A program made the translations under genes and the position numbers. Below are positions 11,601-23,990 of a DNA stretch of 64,000 bases, one piece after another. Source of the DNA: Mugil cephalus. Lineage: Eukaryota > Chordata > Actinopteri > Mugiliformes > Mugilidae. The notes under the pieces were generated by a model, which worked only from the letters and a program-made list of their open reading frames with translations, had not been told where the DNA came from and made no database searches. The stretch's first letter is position 1. Each line of letters opens with the position of its first letter. The stretch is taken from positions 13,692,616-13,756,615 of the forward strand of contig NC_061774.1 of NCBI RefSeq assembly GCF_022458985.1, in the 5' to 3' direction.

Positions 11601-14375
11601 TACAGAAACAACTCTTCCCTTCCTCATTATTGTAGGAAGCAAATCGTGCAAGCTACATTTTTATCAGTATTGGACTATGGAGATGTCATTTATATGCATG
11701 CTTCTCCTGCTACACAGTTTATCATGCAGCAATTAGATTCATTACTGGTGATGAGTTCATGACCCATCACTGCCAACTCTACCAAAATGTCGGCTGGACT
11801 TCATTGACTCTAAGAAGAGAACAATGTTGTTTGCCGTTTACTTATAAGGCCTTTCTTCACAAACTACCTGTTTATCTAACATACGTACTTACTTTTAAGT
11901 TCAGTTACTCCACTCATGCTCACAATCCATTGGCTCTTAATATCCCAAATGTTCGGACTGAGGTAGTAAAGGCGTACATGTACTTTTTTTTTTAAATGCC
12001 TTACTCTCTATGATTTGCCTTGCTTTATGTATATGTTTATATTGTATGTATTGTATATTGTACTGATGGATTGCATCATTGCAAAAAAGAGCTTGCTCTA
12101 AATTGGCCCTCCCTGAACAAATAAAGGTAACTAACTTCCGACTAACTTTGTCTAGCATTCTCCCGATCCTTTTCATTTGTCCACATGAATGCTGAATGAC
12201 GCACTCAGCAACTCTTTTTTTTTTTTGTTTGTTTGTTTTCAAACACACACCCCTACCTGTCATCTGCAGGACCAGCTTCTTCCACTTCTCCACATCCAGA
12301 CTGCTGTCAGAGTCTGAATCATCTCCACCGGCGGCCACACCCTTGTCTGCTGTTTTGGTCCTGGGCTTTTTCGGCTTGATTGCAGACTTTCCTTCACTCT
12401 TTTTCGTTTTTGCCGGAACAGACTGAAGAAAAGAAGAGACAACCGCATGCTTAGTAACGTACAAGAGTGGCCAGGAATGAGGACTAAATAAAAGCTCACC
12501 TTTTTTGCAGGTTTATCGTTCTTCTTCTTCTTTGGTGTGGTCTGCTTGGCTGGAAAACATGAAAAGTGCAAATGTTAAAATACAGTTAAATGCACCACCC
12601 CACCTTAAAGATTGCTGCTATAAGCTTCATTTAGTCAGACCAGCAGGAAGGAATAATAACACAGCACACAGTATATACATAGCCAATATTTATACACTAT
12701 ATATAAACCAGAAATGCTCTAAAACACGGATACAAGGTTGAAATGATACACAGAAGGAAAAACTAGACAAAATAAATTGGAGACAAACTAGGAATGAAAA
12801 GTAAGAGAATTCATCTGAGGACTGCTGGGATGTTCATAGCAGCACCAATTAGCACGGATCAAAGGTTCCTCTTTCTAAACAGTGCATCTAAAGTGCATTT
12901 CAAATAAAGAACCTTTAGTTGCTCTTCCTCCTTTTGAGTTGGAGTGTTTGGTTGAGTCCAGCTGTAATTTCTTTTTGGCACTTCTAGAGAATAAGAACAA
13001 GAAGTTAGTACACACAGTGGTCAACCAGCCAATACGTTTAATTTCATAATTTAATTTCATACGCACTTCGACCACGAACTGTATATGTCCAGTAACGATG
13101 CTGATATCTTTGTCTCATCCTGCAGAAAATAACAGTTGAAAGCAGACCGAGCTTTTAAGTTTTACAGCACATTTTTTACATTTTCCAGTGAAACAACAGT
13201 GTGGCACATTACAACAGTTAATAATGATTTAGGTATACTCTAGTGTGTCTATTCAGCTTCAGTTTCACACCACATTTACTATATAAAAAAAAAGTCTCAC
13301 CAAACAGACTACTTGGGGTAAAGGGTGCTTCAGCTAAGTATTAGTTCACTGGTGCACATAGCTATGTAGTTATATTGAGCGCTTTGCTATTTTTATTTTT
13401 TTTGCTTTCTTCTGTCAAATGTGTTAACTTGGTGTGTTAACTTTTTTACACTTCACAAAGAGATGACACGCGTAGGCTTCTAGATTTCCATGACCTGGAT
13501 GACTGAGAACCTTCACAGACATACTGCTTAGGCTTTTAATTTCCACTGTGTACATCGGCCATACCCTGCACCATGAGATCTTAAACATTCATTAATTTGG
13601 GTCGGTGAATTAAAAAGTGCTTGATCGCATGTGTTAGCCCTGCCATAGAGTGGCGAACTGTCCAGGGTGCACCCACACACTCAATGACAGTTGCTAGGCT
13701 CCAGCTCTGCTGTGACCTTTTCGAGGACTAGCAGCCACAGAAAATGAATGAATGAATTGATCTCATGTACAGTTAAATGGGTTAGTGGCTTGTGTAAAAT
13801 GCAACATGGCTCATGACCCCACATGCATGAACAAGGCTTGATGTAAGTACCTCGACTGTAAGCGGAGGACAAGCTGAACAAAAGTGGCAGCAGAGGTTAA
13901 AAAAAAAATCAGGCACGCCTACTTCTCTTTGCAAAAACTTGCAGAGCTTCCGGCTGGTGCATGTTTGATCAAATCTCTAAATAACAAACAAAGGTGGGCA
14001 TAGAGTATATTTATTCCTGCGAATAGGGTCCGTGTTTCAAGTGTATATTTGAGACCAAATACCACAGGTAGGACTGCAATACAACCTAGAAACAACAGTT
14101 GCATATTCAGTGATGATTCTCATACATGTACACACATTGGTTTAAAGTGTAGTTTGGTGGACTACAATAACTTCTCCACATCATTAGACAAACTGTTACA
14201 AACGTGTTGCCTCTGTCAGTGCATGCAGCGTTGCGTGTGTGTATGTGTGAGGTAGTACAGTGTTGACCTGTGGGCTGTGCCTCTGTAGCTCATCTGCAGC
14301 TGAGTGGAAACCATGCTCCTTCAAATGGTGGTAGATCAGATGGAGCAGCTCGTGCTTTGATGCGTTCACAGACAT
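8634..14375 (-). CDS. tcof1: Treacle (Tcof1), nucleolar phosphoprotein with LisH-type N-terminus, 8 exons, 588 aa
   Basis: Coding exons on the minus strand are 14268-14375, 13067-13119, 12913-12983, 12500-12549, 12257-12422, 8970-10154, 8786-8886 and 8634-8666. The total is 1767 bases with consistent phases. Exon 1 encodes a LisH-like helix pair (HELLHLIYHHLKEHGFHSAA) and exon 2 ends in SLLDIYSSWS. Both match the conserved start of treacle, where LLPLIYHHLL and LLDIYTHWQ occupy the same places. Exon 5 has an acidic serine cluster (DDSDSDSSLDVEKWKKLVLQ) followed across the junction by TEADIAKMDTINALD. The 1185-base exon 6 is very rich in Lys and Glu with repeated KKKKK and EENTEQ-type blocks, and the C-terminus is basic (KKKSSKSKES). 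Treacle supports RNA polymerase I transcription and rRNA modification in the nucleolus. The protein is much shorter than human treacle (about 1,490 aa), with one clear acidic-serine block. Its neighbour arsi is the same as in human 5q32. Confidence 0.87.
10650..12125 (+). mobile_element. 5'-truncated, degenerate LINE (L2/Rex1/CR1-like) in a tcof1 intron
   Basis: Inserted opposite to tcof1 in the intron between exons 5 and 6. In broken frames one can read an endonuclease stretch (PPSAPSTVVSDLAHLSSEII, then LLGDLNLDWL near 10955-10985, and SDHCPIA near 11140). Later come reverse-transcriptase and C-terminal parts (YKYLGIWIDDKLSFKQ near 11512, FITGDEFMTHHCQLYQNVGW near 11740, LPFTYKAFLHKLPVYLT near 11840). 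The plus-strand 3' end at about 12105-12125 (gccctccctgaacaaataaa) resembles fish L2-type tails. Several stops and frame changes show it is inactive, and parts of the reverse transcriptase are missing. The left boundary is uncertain. Confidence 0.72.
13625..13765 (+). repeat. 3' fragment of a teleost tRNA-derived SINE
   Basis: The string tagagtggcgaactgtccag, followed by a gctaggctccagctctgc-type stretch and a gaatgaatgaatt tail, is a worn copy of the common teleost SINE 3' region. The same region is seen in better shape at 37270-37392 and 55165-55288. The tRNA-like head is missing. It lies in the first tcof1 intron. Confidence 0.55.
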
Positions 14376-16285
14376 GTTCGACAAACGGAAACGACGGCGA
14401 CGACTAAACACGCAGCACTAACAAACGCAGTATTTTCATATCAAGACTGACCACATGATACACACAACTAGTGATTCTGTAGCCCGCATGTTTCTTAGCA
14501 CGTTGAACTTCGAACACCGGAAGTGATTCCGTTTTCCGCCGCAATGCACCATGGGAGCTGTAGTTCCTTCCTTCCTTCCTTTCTTTCTCTTTTTTTTTAA
14601 AGTTAGTCAGTGTCAGCTATGTTTCATTCAAGTCAAGCATTGGCTTAAAATTGTTAATATTAAACAGTTGTTTCATAGATTTTGCTATTTTTTGTTAACA
14701 TAGCTTTTTATTGAAATTATTGTTGTTTCAGCTGTGTTTTCAATTGCTCTTTTTTGAGTAGTACAATACTCCAATAATAGTCAGGGTGAGGGTTATATTT
14801 GCACAGCTCTCTCTCTCTACATATATATATAAAAAACATGTAATGTTGATTTTGCAACATGCTGGTGTTACTGGAAGCTTTAGCTATTGTACATGTCATT
14901 ACACAATACTGGCTTTACACGAAAAATTACGATACAAGCGTGCCACAGTGATTGACTCAGAGCAAGAAGCTTCTTGGTTTCGCTGCAGAGCTTCCCTGTT
15001 CTTACTGTGTCTAAATTTGCTGCAGATTTGCATGAGTTTGAATGGTTGTATGTTTTTCGGCCTGACCTGTGTGTGAACTAGCGACTTAAATGCAGACTGT
15101 GCCCCCACCTCTTCCCTAATACTAGCCTTTATATGACACAGCTCCCTTCCTACAGAGTTTGTGATTATGGATACCCCATAAATGGCTGGATGACTGAACA
15201 TGACGTGGCTGTGCAGCCGGTGTTGTTAGCCTTTCTCTCTGCATCTCTTTCTTGTTCTGCTCTCTGATTTTAGCCAGCTTAGTCTCAGTTGCATATCCTG
15301 GTCCTGGAAGGAAACTTGAGATGTCTGTGAATGGGCCCGATGTAATTTCACAGGGCATATTCCACAGCAGCAATCATATCTGTCTTTCTGGCAGTGTAAG
15401 AGCAGCCTTGAAGATTATTTTGTATGGAGATTATTAAAGTTTCAGGTGGTTCTCGTTTCGTTTTGATGTCAATATATCACAATGCCATCTAACTATGAGG
15501 ATGCTTGTAACACAGCCTGCCTTTGGAAAAAAAAAATCAATCTGATTAAAGTTAAGTTTTATCCTCAATTCACTAGAAACCATACTAACTGCCTGAAAAA
15601 TTGGATGAAAATGACTGTGTGTTAAAGTCTCCTCTTGAATGTAATATACCATTTGTCCTGTAGTACGCAGTGGGAAGGCCTCTTTCTGAACAAAATAAGC
15701 AACCCTTGGTCAAGGTGTTCTGTATAAAAATGAAGGGCGGTATATTTGTGGACAGCAAAGCATATTATAAGTATGTTCAGCTGAGATGACAGATGTTAAA
15801 AAGTGTGAAATTACCAGACGGAATAACACCAGCTTTTATCAGGTAAGACTTAAAATAAACCCGTCTTCTTGTCCCTCCCAGCTACCATTTCTTTCACCCT
15901 TGCACTTGTGGCTCTCTCAGTTTCTTGACTCAGCTCAAGTCTTAAATCTCTTCATGTTGGAAAAACATCCCGGTCCGCAGATCCAGACAATCCACAAACA
16001 ATTCAATCAAATGGGCAAATCAAATCAATCTGCCAGGAAGGTCAGTCCCCTGGCTCTCGTGTGTATTTGGATTCTTTGCGGTGATTTTTTATTTTTTTTT
16101 TGTTTGATTGGTTTGGAAGAAAACTAAGGGCAGTGGGCACAATGGGCTGCCAGGGTGTAGACCTCGGTTCAAACTAGAAGAGAGTATTGGGTAAGCAGTG
16201 GGTCAGCAAGAGTGAAACTGGTGAAAGAGCACCATTCATCTGGAAACCGAAAAGGAAAGCAGTGTGTACTCCAAACTCAACGTCA
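14376..16285. other. Intergenic tcof1-arsi, left part
   Basis: No gene supported. It begins with the tcof1 upstream region, with simple repeats such as a short TA run near 14820. Short open frames on both strands have no recognisable domain. Confidence 0.4.
14517..14564 (-). promoter_or_regulatory. tcof1 promoter motifs: ETS-type and ZNF143-type sites
   Basis: CCGGAAGTG at 14517-14525 is a textbook ETS/GABP-type site. On the minus strand 14546-14564 reads ACTACAGCTCCCATGGTGC, close to the long ZNF143 (SBS) consensus with ACTACA and TCCCA cores. Both lie 140-190 bases upstream of the tcof1 start codon. Such pairs are common in promoters of housekeeping and ribosome-biogenesis genes, which suits treacle. 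The match is seen directly; promoter function is inferred. Confidence 0.6.
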
Positions 16286-16293
16286 GTGCTCAG

Positions 16294-16892
16294 TAGGGGT
16301 TGTAGTCAACTTCACTCCTGTGCCATGACGCATTAAGCATCATGTCGGCTAGTCACTGGTCACATAACAACATGGACACCTCTGAAAACACAGGCAAGGA
16401 GCCCAGTGGGTCGTTGCAGCAAACTAGCAGCTGTTCATCAAGTGTGTGGAAATACTTCACTAAAGATGAAGTCTATACTACTGTGGCATTCAGAACATGT
16501 AAGTCAATCGTAAAATCCAAATCCTCTCAACAACAGTCAGGTAACAACTTTACCTGCAGTAACAAAGAAAAGGAGGCTGCAAATCAACAATTTGCTGGCA
16601 AATTTCATTGCGGATTTTTTTTGTCCTCAATTGTCAGTGAATGCACCATGCGAGAGACGGAAGTTTTGCTAGAGCTGACAATTTGCAAAGCGAGAGACGT
16701 GTGTTAGAAGTGTCACACTGATGCTGTTTGTGGTATTGGCGCGTTACAATATTTGTTCAGGTCACGGACATAAATTTCATTGTTGCAAAGCATTACTTTC
16801 TATTAGTGATGTCATTGGAGACCAGTCGACATCAGTTCGACTTTCACCACGTAATAGTCGACTTTAAAAAATTTGAAGTCATGCAACCCCTA
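16294..16892 (+). mobile_element. Non-autonomous hAT transposon with BED-finger remnant, 599 bp, 8-bp target duplication
   Basis: The element starts with TAGGGGTTG at 16294 and ends with CAACCCCTA at 16892, perfect inverted ends. It is flanked by identical 8-bp copies GTGCTCAG at 16286-16293 and 16893-16900, the target-duplication length of hAT elements. Inside, an open frame from about 16342 encodes a serine-rich stretch and SSVWKYFTKDEVYT, the start of a BED zinc finger as found at the N-terminus of hAT (ZBED-like) transposases. The paired cysteines expected next are only partly kept, and there is no catalytic region. This is therefore an internally deleted derivative of an autonomous element. 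Confidence 0.82.
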
Positions 16893-16900
16893 GTGCTCAG

Positions 16901-19900
16901 TGGGTCTCACCAAGCTCCACTTCACCATCCTCCACAACTCCTCTACCCCCAAACATACAGACACACACCTTAGGTTTGGGCTAATGAGCTGGTTATGAGG
17001 CATGAGTGTTGATGGGGCAGACCACCAAGGTTTTATGTAAGTAAAACTGTAAGCAAGGCAGGCAAGGTAATGTCTCTTCAACTCGTTTTTACTCTGAACA
17101 TCGATATGTTGAACTGAATACTAATATGTAAAATAAAAAATATAGAAGGTGATGTCACTGGAGAAATGAACCACGACAGAAAGGACCAAATAACTTTACA
17201 TCGTTGAGCAGAAGGAAAAAAGAAGCAGAACATTTCCTATGGCTTTGATGACATGTTGCAGTTAAATGACTGGGATATTTGTACAGGTTTCCCTCATAAA
17301 TGGCAGTCTGTTTCACAGGAAATAAATCTGCTTTACATTCCACATGTTTAGCAGCTCACATCTGCATTCACTCTGCAGGTACAGCAATTACCTCCAACCT
17401 CAGGGGCCGAGATTTGTGTGTCACAACCTGTCAGCACTTACACATTGATTTGGTAATAAAACTGATTGAAGTGAAACACTTAAACGTGTGCATTAATATT
17501 TTATGATTTTAAAAAGTTTCATTAAAAATAATGAAATGAAAAAAACAAAAAAACAAAACAAAAGCAACACAATCCTGATAGTGATTTGTCACTGACTCTA
17601 GGTGGCTTTGCAGGAGGGTCATAATGAAGTGTTGTGTCTGCTCTCACTGACCAGGTTTCTTTGTGAGATTAGTTTGGGGTCTCCACAGCCACAAGCATTC
17701 GCATGCTTGTGGTGTTGCAGAACAGATGTGCTTGTGAAAACAGTGGTTGTTATGTGGTGGCTGGAGCAGAAGTGGTAAGTGTAAACAGTGCTGACTGTCA
17801 CCTAGGCGATTCAGCTGAAAAGTGAAACAGTAGTGCGCGGTGGCAGCAGATGAACCGTTGACTTTCATTACATTAAAACATTTTGCATAATGTGTCTAAT
17901 TTATGTGAAAGATGCTCAAGATTTTTGAATTTGCTATAACTTCAAATGGAACTAAAACATGTCCAATACATGTCTGCTTCTGGGGCTTCAGTCCTTCATC
18001 CTTTCCAAACTCCCTGTGTTACCGTTGATAGACTAGTCAACCAACAGCATTTCCCTGGCCCATTTCCATAAAACAAAACACAAATACATTTAAAAAATGT
18101 AGTCAAGAGATAACACTGAAGATGACACAACAAACAGTGGAAAAGGTTGTGGTTGTTTCACTAGTTTTCAGTTTTTATTCATGATTATTTCCTCTGCTGC
18201 ACCCACTATCTGTCGGCTTTTTGACATTTTGGCTGAATCCCATCTTCACTGATACATACAGATCTTTGTACAGTGTTTGTTTGAAAAAAATACCAGTAAC
18301 TTTATGACTTTATGGCATTTACACCACTGAGGACCTTGAAGTAAACTGAACCAAGAGAGTAAGACGAATGTCTTTGCCCTTAAAATTACTTCTAATTCAA
18401 TGAACTGTCGTTGAAAGATTGATAAAAGCCAAAAACAGAGAGCGAGAGCAAACTCTGAAACAAGGGGACTATTGTACACAGCAGAGAGGCAGCGAGCTGG
18501 ATACACTTGAAGCAAGGGGAGGAAAAAAAAGAAACCTTCCATCCAGTCCTTCTCAGATTAGAAAATTGAGGAGAGAGGGGGAGTAATGTGCAGGTTTACT
18601 GGCAGGGCTGCGTTGATTAGAAAGGGGGTAGTGTTCGACCGCGTTCGGTAACAGCACCTCTTACTTTGGCCAAAGCCAACATCTGTAGTCGACCAACACA
18701 GAGTGGTGGCGGTGGCTGCAGTCCACACTCTCTGCTTCCCTTTCAAGTCATTATTGCATTTCACAGCTCCTGACATGCAAGCTTGGAAGCTGTTTAGAAA
18801 GGGTTTATGAGCTGGTTAATCCAAGTCTTTAGAGATAAAAACAAACAATGAAGCTTGGTGTGGCAGCGAGGAAACAGAAACAGGAGACGAAGGTGAAGGG
18901 TCTACTGGCCCTGCATGCTAACTTTATGAATGAGTCTCTCTGGACTGAAGTATGATCTGCTTCTACAAGAAACAACACAGTGACTGTGTTTAAAATATCC
19001 ATTAAGGAAAACGAAGCGTTGTTGAATTCACAACGTTATGTGGCAATTTGTTAACATCCTCTTGAAGAAATCAGAACCCGGTGGAAGTAATGAACAACCA
19101 ACAAACACACCACAGATGTTTACAGCACAATCAAAAGCATACATGACACAATTACGGGAAGTAGATATTCAAATGCAGTTGTCAAGGATAATTTTATTCA
19201 CCGCAAAATGTGCTTATGATGTTTAGCAGTCCAACGGTGTGCAGGTAGTTTGGTTTATGTAACATACACCTTTATGAAACCAGGGTTAGACCACTGACAC
19301 GATTCGAAGAGGTCGGCTTCCCTTTATGTTCCTTCCTGGCCCAATGTAGAAGACAAATTCCTTGTATGTGTGTACAGTATATACGTGCCACATAAAGCTG
19401 ATTTGATTTGATCTAGATATACACCTCGTGAGTGTTTCATTAAGTAACAGTGTGTGACACAGACTGACCGTCTTTAAATTGCCCAACAAGACCACCTGCT
19501 AAGTTTGAATAACTTTACCGGAATTAGACAACCTGCGGTTTACCAGAGTATTAACAATTTAACATACTTTTTATTCTTAGCAGCAGCCCACGATAAGACA
19601 AACAAATAACTGTGAAAAATAGCCTCCAGAAACCGAACATTATGTTTGTTCAGCATTTAAGGGTCACTGAAATTCAGCTCCTGGTTCATTGTAAGGACAC
19701 TCTGTCCATAAATACTGTCATTCCTTGGTTAATGGTTGAAATCTTAGTGGCATTGTTTTGGCAGAGTGACAGTTCACACTAGAATTAGCAAATGTGAGTT
19801 GTGAGCTGTAAAATATGCGCGGTGTCAACCTTTCAACATCTCAGACTTTAGAGTGTGTCCAGCATGCGTTTATGCTAATATTTGTGTGTGAGATGTGGGT

Positions 19901-21689
19901 GTGTGTTGTTTATGTTGTGGTGCTGGATGTGAGCAGAGTTGTTGTTGGCCTGGCGAGCTGCCGCAGTTACACCTCTGACCAACAGCAAACAGATGAGTCA
20001 CATCTAATAAGTGAAGCTGCCCAAAGAGACCCTTTGTTTCCTGAGAACCACCCAGGTGCATTAATGACTCCCTGTCCCGCTCAATTTTCTGGCCCCTGGG
20101 TTGAATTTAACCCTTTGTTGTGAGCTTTGAATGTCCGGTATCAACTTCACACACTGCAATTGCACAGCTCCTCTGGGTTTGCTAAGAGTCTGGGCCGCTC
20201 CCTCTAGGAAAAGTACATAAATAAACACCATGGTGTAAAACTTCAGGTGCAACTTCAGTTTTTTTTTTTTTTTCTCCTCACTATTTCCCAGCTTGACCTA
20301 CTATAAACTCAGAAGCTCCGCTGCAAAGATGGCTCTGCTGCTGCTGGACAAACAAACCTGCCACAACTTCATGCCCTTCATGGGAGGCTCATACTTCCTT
20401 TGGCTGCACAGCGACCAGTGTGCGGCCAGTCCCAATATCAACATTTGCAAGGTGTGCCGTTTTACCTTCCAGTATGCTGATGAACTTCTGACTTTTTCTT
20501 GTGTCCGTGCCATGTTGCACCTCATTGAACTTTAAGTAAATTCTGTCAAACAGTGCAATAAATGTAACACGAAAATATTGGGAAAACGGCCCAAAGTTTG
20601 TAGCAGACTCCAGCCTTCAAAGAAAACACCTAACACAAAAGCTAGTTTTTTCATTTAATGTATTTTATATGAATGTAATATATTCCTTTACTCTGCCCAT
20701 TTCTCCTCAGCTCTTTCCCCTGATTCCCAGTCAAAGTGAATCTGCTAGAGCAGCATGCTGACGGCCCACTGACCTGTATACCGTGGAGCAATACCTCCAC
20801 TCAAGAGCTGAGGCTGAAACTGTGCAGTCCTGCTGTTTTCTGTTGACCCGTTGGATGATTTGTGAAGTGCTTCTTTGACGCCTTGCTGGAGATGTTATCA
20901 GAACCTGGGAAGTCTGCTCTGCCTCTCTCCTCAGGTCTGTAGTGCCTGTAAAACAGCGGGAATAATAAGAGAGTGTTTGAGAGTGCTGTGGAGTGGAGTG
21001 GGGAACAGTGTCCGCGATTGTGTCTGTTGTGCCCCACTGCTGCCCTAAAACACGCACGCACGCACGCAGACACACACTGTATTTTCCTTGTTGACTCAGC
21101 CACAGCTGAACCAAGTCAGATGCGAAGTTTTGTTTTGCTTTCTATTAATCAGTAAATGTCAGTTCATTGAAATCAAATGACTACAAAGAGGTGTGAATTG
21201 GGCTTTGATATTTCAGCTGCTCTCATGTTTAAAGCTACGTTTTTACTGGAAGTAAAATGTGAGTGTACAACACAACTGATCTATCAATCAGATCTATAAT
21301 GCTACAGTATAATTTAGCAAAAATATCACTGATGTGAGATGTAATCTCTCAATTAACACCTGGATGCAGTAGAAATACTTCTCTGTGTATGTTTTGGGGG
21401 CTGGTGTTATTTCAGTGAGCGAGTAAGGCAAAATGGGCGGGGTTAATGAGACCACTAGGGAGAGGGAAATGCTTTCAAAGGAGGCTGAAACAGTTTGGAG
21501 AGTCAGTGAGGATGGAGGTGTAGCTCCTCTTTCCATAGGATTTCTTAGCTGCCATTCTAACTGCCAAGGGTCAATTGCAACATCTGGTGAGAGGATATTT
21601 TGTTTTACCCTGCACCTCACTGCACAATGATTTGGTGACAGTATATTAAATACTTTAGCAGGTCTGGGTGATTTTAATTGTCAGGAACC
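16901..21689. other. Intergenic, arsi upstream region
   Basis: No supportable gene. Most of it looks like ordinary AT-rich unique sequence. Around 19375-19420 the string ccacataaagctgatttgat resembles a LINE or SINE 3' tail, but it is too short to classify. The last 1.5 kb before 21690 presumably contains the arsi promoter and 5' untranslated region. Confidence 0.4.
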
Positions 21690-23990
21690 ATGGCAACAAC
21701 AGCTCTGACCGGCTTCTCCATGATGAGCCTGCTCAGCCTCGGGTACCTCACCTGGGATTTCATGAGCCCTAACCAGTTGGAAAACGAGCCTGACCAAACG
21801 TTTATTGACAGGTCTCCTGTCCCGCAGCCTCCTCACATCATTTTCATAATGACAGACGACCAGGGCTTCAACGACATCGGCTACCATAGCTCTGACATAA
21901 AGACACCGGTGCTGGATAAACTGGCTGCAGATGGAGTGAAGCTGGAGAACTACTACATCCAACCCATCTGCACCCCGTCCCGAAGTCAACTCATCATGGG
22001 CAGGTAAAACGTTTTTCCTCAGACCTTTCTATCTTATATAATTTGAATGGGGAGTGACTGCATATTGACACAAATATCTGCAAAATTTTGTAATGTTTTT
22101 CCAGCTTTTCACAATGTGATTAGAGATTTGTTTTTGTTATAACAATTAAATGAATGGGAAAGTGGTGATGAAGCAAAACTATTCCCTGAATGGATTAAAA
22201 AATAGATGGATATGGATTATAGTTCTTCATGTTTCAAAGATATTTAGAACTTGATATATGTTTATGAGATGCAATCAAAGCGTTGAACTGTTTACTGTAT
22301 GTACAAAGCTGCAAGAAAAGTATGACCTTTTTAACTTCTTCTTAACTAAAACAGCGCTGTCTGAAAATGCATCATTATACAAATACATAGGGACTTTAAG
22401 ATTTTAAAACCTGTCGTACAAATCTGAGCGTAAGTTTCGATTATTATATTTCTGATCAAATAATGTGGCACCATGTGGCTTTTACAGCATTTTGTAGTTA
22501 AAGCTCAGTTTGAGGAAGGAAGTGGGTGATACTTTAGTTATTTGTTGGATCTGCTTCAGTTTGACTGTGTGCTTCATTATTAACTCTGCAGGTACCAAAT
22601 TCATACTGGTCTCCAGCACTCCATCATCCGTCCCCGGCAGCCCAACTGCCTGCCCTTTGACCAGGTCACCCTCCCTCAGAGGCTACAGGAGCTCGGCTAC
22701 TCCACCCACATGGTAGGAAAGTGGCACCTGGGCTTCTACAAGAAGGAGTGTTTGCCCACTCGCCGTGGCTTTGACACGTATTTTGGTTCCTTAACTGGCA
22801 GTGTGAACTACTACACCTATGACTCCTGTGATGGCCCTGGCCTGTGTGGCTTTGACCTCCACGAGGGGGAGTCAGTCGCCTGGGGTCAGAGGGGTAAATA
22901 CTCTACCCATTTGTACACACAGAGGGTGCGCAAGATCCTGGCAACCCACGATCCTCACTCCCACCCACTGTTCATCTTCCTCTCCTTCCAAGCTGTTCAC
23001 ACACCCCTACAGTCTCCGCGGGAGTATATCTACCCGTACCGCGGGTTGGAAAATGTAGCACGCAGGAAGTATGCGGCCATGGTCTCCGTTGTCGATGAGG
23101 CGGTCCGAAACATAACGTATGCTCTGCGCAAGTATGGATACTATCAGAACAGTGTCATCATCTTCTCTACTGACAACGGTGGACAGCCCTTGTCTGGTGG
23201 CAGTAATTGGCCTCTCAGAGGACGCAAAGGCACCTACTGGGAAGGTGGCATCCGGGGTCTGGGGTTTGTCCACAGCCCTCTGCTGCGGAAGAAGAGGAGA
23301 GTGAGTAAAGCTCTGGTGCACATCACTGACTGGTACCCTACACTGGTGGGATTAGCAGGAGGCAATGCATCCCTGACAGAAGGTCTTGATGGGTATAATG
23401 TTTGGGAAGCCATTAGTGAAGGGAAGGAGTCCCCCAGATTGGAGATCCTCCACAACATTGACCCTCTGTACAACCATGCACGCAGTGGCTCCCTGCAGAA
23501 AGGATATGGGATTTGGAATACAGCCATTCAGGCCTCCATACGAGCTGGAGACTGGAAACTTCTCACAGGAGACCCTGGTTATGGAGACTGGATCCCGCCA
23601 CAGATGCTTCCAGGTTTCCCTGGGAGCTGGTGGACCCTGGAGCGCCACACTCAACCTCGCAAGTCAATGTGGCTTTTCAACATCTCCGGGGACCCCTACG
23701 AGCGTTTTGACCTCTCTGAGCAGAGACCAGATGTTGTGAAAGAGCTGCTGGCCAGACTGGTGTACTACAACCGCACGTCAGTGCCGGTAAGATACCCATC
23801 AGAGGACCCACGGGCTGAACCCCACCTCAATGGAGGTGCCTGGGTCCCCTGGGTGGGAGATGAGGAGGAGGACAGGTGGGACAGTGTTTACCGGAAAAAG
23901 AACATGGATTGGAAGAAGAAGCTCAAGCTGTCCAAAAGCAGGTCATTTTTTAGGAGACTCAACACTAGGATCATGTCCGACAGAATATAG
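21690..23990 (+). CDS. arsi: Arylsulfatase I, 2 exons, 570 aa
   Basis: Exon 1 is 21690-22003 and exon 2 is 22592-23990. The Arg codon at the junction is split (AG|G) across a GT-AG intron, and the total is 1713 bases. The start [20 protein letters not shown] corresponds to the ARSI signal/anchor region. Metal-binding aspartates are in TDDQG (residues 56-57). The sulfatase signature CTPSR begins at Cys94, the residue converted to formylglycine, and the second signature [13 protein letters not shown] is at about 140-152. Further family motifs are [13 protein letters not shown] and [14 protein letters not shown]. The C-terminus [17 protein letters not shown] matches the distinctive ARSI end. Length agrees with human ARSI (569 aa, from memory). 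The enzyme hydrolyses sulfate esters and is secreted or ER-associated; its natural substrate is unsettled. Tcof1 next door is the expected neighbour. Confidence 0.97.

Noticed and set aside
14196-14411. A longer tcof1 start including an upstream Met (MFSRRRRFRLSN)
   Set aside because: The Met at 14373-14375 (MSVNASKHELL) fits the treacle N-terminus length. The upstream frame is short and basic with no family match, so the inner start was chosen.
19815-20123. 102-codon plus-strand frame in the tcof1-arsi gap
   Set aside because: Hydrophobic start due to GT-rich sequence, no family resemblance, no exon context.
20293-20535. 80-codon plus-strand frame upstream of arsi with a cysteine-rich look
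   Set aside because: No domain recognised, no signal peptide or splice partner, and overlapped by an equal antisense frame. Insufficient support.
21678-21689. Extension of arsi upstream of the ATG at 21690
   Set aside because: The frame extends but contains no ATG there; ATG at 21690 aligns with the ARSI start.
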